Source of the DNA: Candidatus Treponema faecavium
Lineage (GTDB): Bacteria > Spirochaetota > Spirochaetia > Treponematales > Treponemataceae
Direction: 5' to 3'
Length of the DNA: 8,376 nucleotides
Assembly (NCBI GenBank): GCA_019113455.1
Contig: DXHG01000219.1
Span: forward strand, 1-8,376
Positions 1-5,594 of this stretch are shown piece after piece. Under the pieces are notes generated by a model that ran no database searches, was not told the origin of the DNA, and saw only the letters and a program-made list of their open reading frames with translations. Each line of letters starts with the position of its first letter. Positions within the stretch are counted from its first letter, which is position 1. The translations under genes were made by a program, and so were the position numbers.

Positions 1-49
1 AGAAACAAGCCCGCGTGCAAACGCAAAAACAGGGCATCCCGCAGGGGAA

Positions 50-78
50 TTGACTTTTTTTTAATCCTGCGCTATAGT
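50..78 (+). promoter_or_regulatory. sigma70-type promoter of the tRNA gene
   Basis: A -35 box TTGACT (50-55) and a -10 box TATAGT (73-78) are separated by 17 bases. Both differ from consensus by one base, and the spacing is optimal. Initiation about 7 bases after the -10 box would fall near 85, giving a short 5' leader before the mature tRNA end at 91. The spacer starts with a T run (55-62, overlapping the last -35 base). Positions 1-49 upstream show no recognisable gene. Confidence 0.85.
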
Positions 79-90
79 AGTATCCGTTAC

Positions 91-163
91 GGCGACATAG
101 CTCAGTAGGTAGAGCAAACGGCTCATATCCGTTCGGTCATAGGTTCGATCCCTATTGTCGCTA
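91..163 (+). tRNA. tRNA with CAU anticodon, probably elongator tRNA-Met
   Basis: The full cloverleaf can be folded by eye. The acceptor stem pairs 91-97 with 156-162 (its first pair is G-U). The D stem GCTC/GAGC is at 100-103/112-115. The anticodon stem AACGG/CCGTT (117-121/129-133) encloses the loop CTCATAT, which places CAT at 124-126. The T stem ATAGG/CCTAT (139-143/151-155) encloses TTCGATC, and the discriminator base is A163. CCA is not encoded and must be added afterwards. The ordinary first acceptor pairs and D loop do not suggest an initiator. A CAU tRNA could also be the lysidine-modified tRNA-Ile2, and sequence reading alone does not fully exclude that. Confidence 0.93.
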
Positions 164-198
164 AAAAGCGCGCAGGCAAGCAGACTGCGCGCTTTTTT
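164..198 (+). terminator. intrinsic terminator of the tRNA unit
   Basis: An eight-pair GC-rich stem GCGCGCAG/CTGCGCGC (168-175/185-192) has a nine-base loop, is preceded by four or five A and is followed by six T (193-198). It begins right after the tRNA discriminator base, so the tRNA is a single-gene transcript and the next gene needs its own promoter. Confidence 0.92.
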
Positions 199-219
199 GT
201 TTCTTCGGTTAAAAAAACG

Positions 220-228
220 TGCTATACT
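220..228 (+). promoter_or_regulatory. extended -10 promoter of the OLD-like gene
   Basis: TGC followed by TATACT (220-228) is an extended -10 element with one mismatch in the hexamer. The -35 region 17 bases upstream (200-205, TTTCTT) is poor, as is usual with extended -10 promoters. Initiation about 7 bases after the hexamer falls on position 235, the G of the GTG start codon. The promoter lies just after the tRNA terminator, which fits its being the only promoter of this gene. Confidence 0.65.
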
Positions 229-234
229 GTCTGC

Positions 235-1764
235 GTGATCCATATACCTGTTTCTATAAAGCTGCCGTTTTTGTGGGGAAAAACCGTATTCCGCAAAAAC
301 AGCTGGTGCGAAGTAAATCTCATCGTTGGCCCGAACGGCGCAGGCAAGACGCTGCTCGCCGAGCAGCTTGCCGCCCAGTTTGAAGCTTCCGGGCGGCGCG
401 TGTATTATCTGCGCTCGGAACGCGGCGCAAAAGACGATGTGTATGAATTCCTTAAAGCGAATCCGCAGGTGCGGGAAAAAATCGAAGAAATATTGTCCGG
501 CATGTTCGGCAAATTCATCCGGTTTGAAGAGCTTGAAAACGGACAGCTTTATCCGATTGTGGTGAATAAGTCGCGCAATGTGGAGTACGGCCTCAAAGAT
601 GGCGAGTGCCACGGCCTGCAGGAAATTATCTTATTGCTGACAACGCTCTACAGCGCCGACTGCGACTGCCTTATCCTTGACGAGCCTGAGCTGCATCTGC
701 ATCCGCAGCTGCAAATGTCGTTCATGAATGAAATCAGGCGCATGAGCCGTCTGTATCCGACGCGTATGTACATGATTATCACACATTCGCCGTTTTTTAT
801 AGACCTGCGTTCGCCAGAGGATTTTACGGGCGTTATCGTGTGCCATATTAACCGCGCGCCGACGCATATCGATATGCTGTGCGAGCATGACGAGCATCTG
901 CTGCGCCGGTTTCTGCCGCGCTTTAACACGTATCATAAGCAGTTCTTTTTTTCTGATAATCAGATATTTGTCGAAGGCTATACCGATCAGCAGATATTTT
1001 CGATGCTGCTCGATTACCTGCCGCAGAATCCCAATAAGTTCGGGACAGGCATTATCGACGTCGGGGGCAAAGACGAGCTGGGCGTATTTTTTATCGTCTG
1101 TTCACTTTTGGGCACGCAGGGCCGCATTATTACTGATCTTGACTCGCTGTTCCGGGGCAAGCTCCGCGAGGTGCTCTGCCATGACGAGCGGCCTGCCGAG
1201 TGGCTTTCAAAACAGGCGGAACGGCAGCAGTCTTTTTACGAGCGGCTGTTCCGCGGGCGCGTGCCTGAGCCGGTATCGCTTGAGCTGCTGATTGCCCGCC
1301 TTGAACAGATGCTTGCCGCCGTGGGAAACGCGGTATGCGGCCTGTATACGGAAGATGCTGCCATTGAGCAGTATGCGCAGCGGATCCGTTTTTTTATTGA
1401 CGCGAACGACGCGGCTGAAGACCTTGACACGTATAAATCGGTGGTATTGCAGGGAATCGAGCGGTTAGGCGATACGCTTGCAGCGCTATTGCCCCGTGAG
1501 CTTGCCGCAGATATTGTGCTTATACGCAGCCTGTTTGCGCTGATTCTTGCCGCCGCAGAAAGCGCGTTTGTGTTTTTTCTGCCGCGCGGCTGCATAGAGC
1601 ATTACTACCGGCGCACCGACGTGCAGTATATGCCGATTGCGGCAAAGGACCGGCTGTTTCACGCAGAGCTACAGTATATAAAAGAACTTGACGGCGCAGG
1701 CGCTGCGCGCCTGTACGGCGAATTGCTGGAAGTTCTTGATAAGGCGAGCAGCAGGGCAGGGTAA
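235..1764 (+). CDS. OLD-family ATPase with TOPRIM domain (putative ATP-dependent endonuclease)
   Basis: This 509-residue protein has an N-terminal ABC/AAA-like ATPase domain and a TOPRIM domain. Visible motifs are Walker A GPNGAGKT (32-39), a signature-like DGECHGLQE ahead of the Walker B strand, Walker B LILDEPELHLHP (146-157, catalytic E150), and the switch histidine in IITHSP (181-186). TOPRIM follows: EGYTD (247-251, metal-binding glutamate), then DLD at 301-303, and LPRGCIEHYY (449-458) resembling the basic-G-x-x-E motif that closes the OLD TOPRIM. The stretch between 304 and 445 is mainly helical and I do not recognise it. OLD proteins are ATPase-nucleases in phage exclusion and DNA processing; activity here is inferred. 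GTG at 235 is chosen because it is the only start well before Walker A; no Shine-Dalgarno precedes it. No UvrD-like helicase or reverse transcriptase lies in the window, so it resembles stand-alone class 1 OLD rather than Gabija or a retron. Confidence 0.85.
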   Translation: MIHIPVSIKLPFLWGKTVFRKNSWCEVNLIVGPNGAGKTLLAEQLAAQFEASGRRVYYLRSERGAKDDVYEFLKANPQVREKIEEILSGMFGKFIRFEELENGQLYPIVVNKSRNVEYGLKDGECHGLQEIILLLTTLYSADCDCLILDEPELHLHPQLQMSFMNEIRRMSRLYPTRMYMIITHSPFFIDLRSPEDFTGVIVCHINRAPTHIDMLCEHDEHLLRRFLPRFNTYHKQFFFSDNQIFVEGYTDQQIFSMLLDYLPQNPNKFGTGIIDVGGKDELGVFFIVCSLLGTQGRIITDLDSLFRGKLREVLCHDERPAEWLSKQAERQQSFYERLFRGRVPEPVSLELLIARLEQMLAAVGNAVCGLYTEDAAIEQYAQRIRFFIDANDAAEDLDTYKSVVLQGIERLGDTLAALLPRELAADIVLIRSLFALILAAAESAFVFFLPRGCIEHYYRRTDVQYMPIAAKDRLFHAELQYIKELDGAGAARLYGELLEVLDKASSRAG

Positions 1765-1768
1765 TGGG

Positions 1769-2161
1769 CTAGTATTTTCGGCTGCCGTACCGAGTTATGA
1801 GGCGGAAAAGCAGCAGAAACGCGAGGGCGCCGCAGAACGCGCCTGCGGTGTCCGCAGCCCAATCGAATACGGAGGCGTCGCGCCCGGGCACGAACATCTG
1901 GTGCAGTTCGTCTATAACGCCGTATGCCGATGTGCACAGCACGGCGAAACAGACGCCGCGCAGCGGCCGTTTTATCCAGGTATCAGCTCTGAGCCACAGC
2001 GCAAAGCAGAACGAAAGGCCTGCGAAACACACGGCATGTACGATTTTGTCGCTGTAGGGCATGTCAGGCATTGGGACAGTGTGCTGCGATGATATATACC
2101 AGCTCACGCCGATTACTATGCAGGCGGGAAGACGGCGGAGGACGGCACAGACAGGAGGCAT
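1769..2161 (-). CDS. VanZ-family membrane protein
   Basis: A 130-residue integral membrane protein that reads clearly as VanZ-like: a first hydrophobic segment (about 11-25), a conserved polar patch SDKIVHAVCFAG (37-48), then YGVIDELHQMFVPGRD (80-95) and FDWAADTAGAF (99-109), followed by a last hydrophobic helix (110-121). VanZ proteins are multi-pass membrane proteins; the namesake gives low-level teicoplanin resistance, but for most family members the biochemical role is unknown. The gene starts 9 bases after the stop of the upstream WecA-like gene on the same strand and has no convincing ribosome-binding site, so it is probably co-transcribed and perhaps translationally coupled. Its stop codon is 4 bases from the stop of the converging OLD-like gene. 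Pairing with a polyprenyl-phosphate sugar transferase suggests an envelope role (inference). Confidence 0.88.
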   Translation of the reverse strand: MPPVCAVLRRLPACIVIGVSWYISSQHTVPMPDMPYSDKIVHAVCFAGLSFCFALWLRADTWIKRPLRGVCFAVLCTSAYGVIDELHQMFVPGRDASVFDWAADTAGAFCGALAFLLLFRLITRYGSRKY

Positions 2162-2170
2162 GGCGGCGTT

Positions 2171-3217
2171 TCAGTCTTTCGGCTTTGTGTTATCTGCGGC
2201 TTTATAGGCGCGCGCAACGGCTCTGTTTGTGTAATGGATGATGCTGAAAAATCCAATCATCGCAATAAAACAGCCGAACAGAATAAGGATGCTCCAGCGG
2301 CCGCCCAGCCATGTTGCACCGATGACGGCAATGCACAAGGCAATCTGTATCGCATACAGCAGAATCAGGATACTGGTTGTTCCGTAGCCCATATTCATTA
2401 GTTTATGATGCAGGTGCGATCTGTCAGGCGAAAAAAACGAACGGTGTTCGCGGGTGCGCCGCCACATCGCGGCGAATGTGTCAAGTATCGGGATTGCGGC
2501 GAGTACGAACGTAACGGCCAGTTTGTTGTAGGCAAAGCGCGGAATGGCAACCGGATACAGCGGCAGTATTGCGACCATAAAACCGAGAAACTGACTGCCT
2601 CCGTCTCCCATAAAGATTTTCGCTTTTGGCTTATTGTATACAAGAAATCCGAGTATTGCGGCCGCGAGTATAAAACAGAGAATGGCAACGCTGTCAGCAC
2701 CGTAAATTACGTATATGATGCCGATGGTGGTTATGATAAAGAACGAGAGCCCTCCGCACAGCGCATCGACGCCGTCTATGAGATTAAAGGCGTTTACGAC
2801 GCCGATAATCCATAAGAAGGTGATGCCGTAGCCGGCTATGCCGAACGAAAGCGAGCCTATGCGGGTAAAAATAAAATCATTGGCAACGACAATAAGCGCC
2901 GCCGCCGCCTGAATCAAAAGTTTTAATTTTGCCGGAAGATCCTTAAAGTCGTCGATAACGCCGCCTGCAAAAATAATAAGCCCTGCTATGAGAATCGGTA
3001 CAATGTTCAGTAAATGTACCGCGTTATCAATGGAGCCGTATAAAAAAGCTGCAATGACAAAAGCCGTTACAAATCCGATGCTGCCCAGGCGGGGAATATT
3101 GCCGGTATGGATCTTGCGTTTATTGACCGTATCATACCACTGATATTTATTGCATAAGCGTATAACGATGGGAATGGTGATAGCTGAAATACAGAAAGCT
3201 ATAAGCGCGTAAAGCAT
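2171..3217 (-). CDS. WecA/TagO-like undecaprenyl-phosphate sugar-1-phosphate transferase
   Basis: A 348-residue multi-pass membrane enzyme of the MraY/WecA/TagO superfamily, expected to move a HexNAc-1-phosphate (usually GlcNAc-1-P) from UDP-sugar to undecaprenyl phosphate at the cytoplasmic face of the inner membrane, the first step of a lipid-linked glycan. Family marks, numbered from the chosen start: KIHTGNIPRLG (35-45), the Mg-binding DD at 89-90 with D93, NAFNLIDGVDALCGG (142-156), MGDGGSQFLGF (203-213), and DRSHLHHKL (265-273), whose HxHH pattern points to the WecA/TagO branch rather than MraY. About ten hydrophobic helices are visible. ATG at 3217 is chosen because it has a G-rich Shine-Dalgarno 10 bases upstream and opens directly into the first helix. 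An in-frame ATG at 3247 would add ten residues encoded across the G run. MurG further right belongs to lipid II synthesis, so this enzyme probably serves a different surface glycan. Acceptor and sugar are inferred. Confidence 0.9.
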   Translation of the reverse strand: MLYALIAFCISAITIPIVIRLCNKYQWYDTVNKRKIHTGNIPRLGSIGFVTAFVIAAFLYGSIDNAVHLLNIVPILIAGLIIFAGGVIDDFKDLPAKLKLLIQAAAALIVVANDFIFTRIGSLSFGIAGYGITFLWIIGVVNAFNLIDGVDALCGGLSFFIITTIGIIYVIYGADSVAILCFILAAAILGFLVYNKPKAKIFMGDGGSQFLGFMVAILPLYPVAIPRFAYNKLAVTFVLAAIPILDTFAAMWRRTREHRSFFSPDRSHLHHKLMNMGYGTTSILILLYAIQIALCIAVIGATWLGGRWSILILFGCFIAMIGFFSIIHYTNRAVARAYKAADNTKPKD

Positions 3218-3227
3218 TATGTAATTA

Positions 3228-3239
3228 CCCCCCCCCTCC
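3228..3239 (-). promoter_or_regulatory. ribosome-binding site with a nine-G run
   Basis: On the minus strand the sequence upstream of the start reads GGAGGGGGGGGG, then TAATTACATA and ATG. Nine uninterrupted G (3228-3236) continue a GGA, so the anti-Shine-Dalgarno match sits in or at the edge of a homopolymer. Changing the run length would alter the ribosome-site-to-start spacing, and would shift frame for translation begun at the alternative ATG at 3247. Confidence 0.7.
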
Positions 3240-3274
3240 GCTGCCAATCTGAGCGGTTACTTTAGTGTCAGACA

Positions 3275-3303
3275 ACTATAACAAAGATTAGAGGTTTGCG
3301 CAA
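3275..3303 (-). promoter_or_regulatory. extended -10 promoter for the WecA-like/VanZ unit
   Basis: On the minus strand TTGCGC (3303-3298), a 17-base spacer and TGT-TATAGT (hexamer 3280-3275) form a reasonable sigma70-type promoter with a TGn extension. Initiation would fall near 3268, leaving a leader of about 50 bases before the ATG at 3217 that contains the G run. Assignment is by eye. Confidence 0.55.
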
Positions 3304-3322
3304 CGGCGGAATTGCTGTTCTG

Positions 3323-3336
3323 TGCCGCGCGCGGCA
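3323..3336. repeat. 14-bp perfect GC-rich palindrome
   Basis: TGCCGCGCGCGGCA is a perfect inverted repeat with no loop, in the gap between the stop of the secreted-protein gene (3350) and the promoter of the WecA-like gene. It has no T run on either side, so it is not a standard intrinsic terminator. It could be a protein-binding site, an mRNA 3' end structure for the upstream gene, or a chance GC palindrome. Confidence 0.5.
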
Positions 3337-3349
3337 GCGGGGATATAGG

Positions 3350-4090
3350 TTAGAATTGGTCAAAAAAGTATGAGCAGAAGGTGCTTATTCTGTTCATGAA
3401 TGATGTTTCAATGCGGCTGCGCAGAAAGAATATGGACGGTGCATCCACGCCGCCGAGCGCATACAGGATATAGGATTGCCCGTCTGCGGAAGGGAATACG
3501 GTGATAATCGATTTCATATTGTACGGTTTGACGCAGGTAAAGCGGTCGTAGTAGCGCAGTGTATTCTTATTTACCGTTTCGTAATAGAGCACGCTTTCGT
3601 CTTTTTCAAGCAGAATATCGGTGTCAATATCGCCGAACGGTTCCATGACAAGGATTGCGTTCATTTTGGTTGTGCCGCCCTCTGTTGCTGCAGACTGAAT
3701 GTGCGCGTCTTCATAGAGATCATACCAGCGTTCTGCCCGCTGTGAATAGTAGGGAATCCCGATATAGCCTTCTATATTTAAGAGTGCGGCAGCCAAATCG
3801 TCTATAAGCGTTTCGTTTGCCGCAGCGGGGCGTATTTGAATGATTTCTGCCAGGTATGCCGGTTTTAATTCGGTCATGGTGTCTATGGCTCGCTGTGCTG
3901 CGGGGTGTATCGGATTAAGCGAGATGTTTTTTGCTTTGTCTATGTTGCGGATAAGCACTTTGCCGTCTGCAAGATCCTGGAGTTCCTGTTCGGTGTATGA
4001 TTCCGTATTGAATACGGGTGGAAGCGCGGCCACTGATGCGGCAGCGGCGAAGAGCGCGGCAACCGTTATGACAGCTGTTTTGATATTCAT
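3350..4090 (-). CDS. secreted conserved hypothetical protein
   Basis: A 246-residue protein whose function I do not recognise. It opens with an export signal: MNIK, a hydrophobic core of about 17 residues rich in Ala and Val, and a signal peptidase I type end SVAALPP, so cleavage is likely after residue 21 or 22; there is no lipobox cysteine. The mature part has a helical N-terminal third, then IEGYIGIPYYSQR and WYDLYEDA, then strand-rich stretches with many Tyr and Phe (LVMEPFGDIDTD, LRYYDRFTCVKPYNM, YILYALGGVDAPSIFFL) and an aromatic C-terminus SYFFDQF. The texture recalls a treponemal family of periplasmic unknowns (possibly the one catalogued as DUF6675, from memory, unconfirmed). ATG at 4090 is preferred over an in-frame TTG at 4132 because it puts the signal peptide at the very N-terminus; the nearest purine-rich site, AAGGA, is rather far (about 13 bases). 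No clear promoter was found. Confidence 0.75.
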   Translation of the reverse strand: MNIKTAVITVAALFAAAASVAALPPVFNTESYTEQELQDLADGKVLIRNIDKAKNISLNPIHPAAQRAIDTMTELKPAYLAEIIQIRPAAANETLIDDLAAALLNIEGYIGIPYYSQRAERWYDLYEDAHIQSAATEGGTTKMNAILVMEPFGDIDTDILLEKDESVLYYETVNKNTLRYYDRFTCVKPYNMKSIITVFPSADGQSYILYALGGVDAPSIFFLRSRIETSFMNRISTFCSYFFDQF

Positions 4091-4132
4091 GGATGCTTTG
4101 GTTTCCTTGTATCTGATATACTGAGCAAACAA

Positions 4133-4308
4133 TTTGCGCCTGCTGTTGTTACAGGAACGGCAGCCATATGGCGCACGGAGCTGACAGCGTGCGGCTTGCC
4201 GCGGGCAAAGTAACCGCCGCTGTCCTGTAAAAATTGCTTTATTTTTGAAATTTATATGCTATAATAGTAACAGAAACGAGAACTGACAGTATATCTGAAA
4301 GAGGGCGC
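4133..4308. other. structured intergenic region between divergent genes
   Basis: No plausible gene lies between the secreted-protein gene and the aminotransferase gene. The stretch holds an 8-base inverted repeat TTACAGGA (4149-4156) / TCCTGTAA (4223-4230), inside which smaller hairpins can be drawn, for example GCACG/CGTGC and TTGCC-GCG-GGCAA. The right-hand part becomes AT-rich and carries the aminotransferase promoter. No T run follows the hairpins, so terminator function is unlikely. Confidence 0.45.
4257..4265 (+). promoter_or_regulatory. extended -10 promoter of the aminotransferase gene
   Basis: TGC followed by a perfect TATAAT (4260-4265) matches the TGnTATAAT extended -10 consensus. 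The -35 region is only weakly matched (around 4237-4243, AT-rich). Predicted initiation is near 4272, giving a leader of about 37 bases that ends in the ribosome-binding site GAGGG at 4301-4305, four bases before the ATG. Confidence 0.75.
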
Positions 4309-5541
4309 ATGGCAGTTGCAGCATATTTAAAAGAAATTATGAACAGTCCTGATTCATCTGCGATACGCAGGATGTTTGAGGAAGGCGCGGCGCTCAAGCG
4401 CGCATATGGCGATGAGGCGGTGTTTGATTTCAGCCTCGGCAATCCCGATGTGCCGCCGCCGCAGCGGGTGCTTGACACGATACGGCGCATCGGCGGTGAA
4501 AATCCCTGCGGCGTGCATGGGTATATGGCGAACGCCGGGCTTCCTGCTGCGCGCGAGGCCGCAGCAAAAAAAGTGTCGCGTGAGCAGCAGACAGCAGTTC
4601 CCGCTGGCTGCGCGGTGATGACTGCCGGCGCTGCGTCTGCGCTGAACTGCGTGTGCAAGGCGATTCTATCAAGCGGCGATGAAGTTATCGTGCCTGCGCC
4701 GTTTTTTTCCGAATACAGGCATTATGTGCACAATTTTGGCGGCGTGCTTGTTCCGGTTATGGGAAAGCGCGAAGATGGTTTTTCGCTTAATATAGACGGC
4801 ATTGCGGCTGTACTCAATGAAAAAACGGCGGCGGTGCTGATCAATTCTCCCAATAATCCGACAGGGCGTATTTACACTGCCGCTGAGATACAAGCACTTG
4901 CGCAGGTGCTTGAAGCGCACGGCAAAAAAACAGGCCGCTTTGCGTATCTTATCTGCGACGAGCCGTACCGAGCGATTGTGTACGGAGGCAATACGGTGCC
5001 TGCCGTGTTTCCGCTGTACAAAAACAGCATTGTTGTGTCGTCGTTTGCAAAAGACATAAGTCTTGCCGGAGAGCGCATCGGCTATATCGCCGTATCGCCT
5101 GACTGCGAAGACGCGGCTGAGCTGGCGGCGGCGTGCGTGTTTGCGCTGCGCACGCTTGGCTTTGTGAATGCGAATGCGTTTTTTCAGCGTGTCATTGCGG
5201 AATGTTGGGACTGTGCTGTCGATGCGGGTCAGTATGAGCGGAGAGGCAGACTGCTTATGGGCGTGCTTGACCGCGTCGGCATAGACTATGTACGCCCGCA
5301 GGGTGCGTTTTATCTGTTTTGCGCAGCGCCGCCGCGCGGTGAAAACGATGCGGGAGACAGCCGCGCGTTTACAGAGCATTTGAAAAAGCACCTGATACTG
5401 TGCGCGCCGGGGGACGGTTTTGGGTGCCCGGGCTGGTTCCGCATGTCGTACTGTGTTTCGGAACGGGCCATCGTGCAGTGCGAGGCTGCTCTGTGCGAGG
5501 CAGTTCGGTCATGGCGGGCCGGAGATATGGGTGAGAGCTAG
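4309..5541 (+). CDS. PLP-dependent class I/II aminotransferase
   Basis: A 410-residue fold-type I aminotransferase, of usual family length. PLP-site residues are in place: SPNNPTG (180-186, cofactor-ring Asn183), DEPY (217-220, Asp217 to the pyridine N and Tyr220 to the ring oxygen), the Schiff-base lysine K248 in SSFAKD with R255 in GERIGY, and the substrate carboxylate arginine R378 in WFRMSY. The N-terminal FSLGNPDVPPP (41-51) and HGYMANAGLPAAREA (70-84) are typical of the AspB-like branch. It is a cytosolic enzyme swapping amino groups between an amino acid and a 2-oxo acid; the substrate (Asp, aromatic or Ala) cannot be read from the sequence. ATG at 4309 has a good ribosome site and promoter. 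glgA follows 53 bases downstream with no terminator between, so read-through is likely. Confidence 0.92.
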   Translation: MAVAAYLKEIMNSPDSSAIRRMFEEGAALKRAYGDEAVFDFSLGNPDVPPPQRVLDTIRRIGGENPCGVHGYMANAGLPAAREAAAKKVSREQQTAVPAGCAVMTAGAASALNCVCKAILSSGDEVIVPAPFFSEYRHYVHNFGGVLVPVMGKREDGFSLNIDGIAAVLNEKTAAVLINSPNNPTGRIYTAAEIQALAQVLEAHGKKTGRFAYLICDEPYRAIVYGGNTVPAVFPLYKNSIVVSSFAKDISLAGERIGYIAVSPDCEDAAELAAACVFALRTLGFVNANAFFQRVIAECWDCAVDAGQYERRGRLLMGVLDRVGIDYVRPQGAFYLFCAAPPRGENDAGDSRAFTEHLKKHLILCAPGDGFGCPGWFRMSYCVSERAIVQCEAALCEAVRSWRAGDMGES

Positions 5542-5574
5542 TGGCATAACGGTATGTTTTGCGTCAGTATTCAG

Positions 5575-5594
5575 TATAATAGGAGGTATATAAT
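5575..5594 (+). promoter_or_regulatory. glgA ribosome-binding site, with a possible -10 box
   Basis: AGGAGG (5581-5586), 8 bases before the ATG at 5595, is the strongest Shine-Dalgarno in the window, consistent with high translation. TATAAT at 5575-5580 directly upstream looks like a -10 box, but it lacks a -35 match or TGn extension, and its start point would cut into the ribosome site. I treat it as AT-rich leader unless mapped. Confidence 0.6.

Noticed and set aside
61..612. A minus-strand reading frame of 183 codons across the tRNA and the start of the OLD-like gene
   Set aside because: It runs through the tRNA and its terminator and is a shadow of a well-supported gene on the plus strand.
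235..1764. Gabija, PARIS or retron-type defence system
   Set aside because: The ATPase-TOPRIM protein is present, but no UvrD-like helicase, reverse transcriptase or second effector gene is adjacent; the neighbours are a tRNA and a VanZ gene.
2171..3217. MraY (lipid I synthase) as the identity of the membrane transferase
   Set aside because: The HLHH motif and overall loop pattern fit the WecA/TagO branch acting on UDP-HexNAc; MraY has a different C-terminal histidine motif.
4091..4132. A longer start (TTG at 4132) for the secreted protein
   Set aside because: It would bury the signal peptide behind 14 polar residues; ATG at 4090 gives a standard export signal.
4669..5391. A 240-codon minus-strand frame inside the aminotransferase gene
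   Set aside because: It is rich in Arg, Lys and His with no domain sense, and lies opposite an intact aminotransferase with all catalytic motifs; a GC-driven shadow frame.
5570..5594. A separate strong promoter for glgA from TATAAT at 5575-5580
   Set aside because: There is no -35 match at a usable distance and no TGn extension, and the start point would fall in the Shine-Dalgarno.
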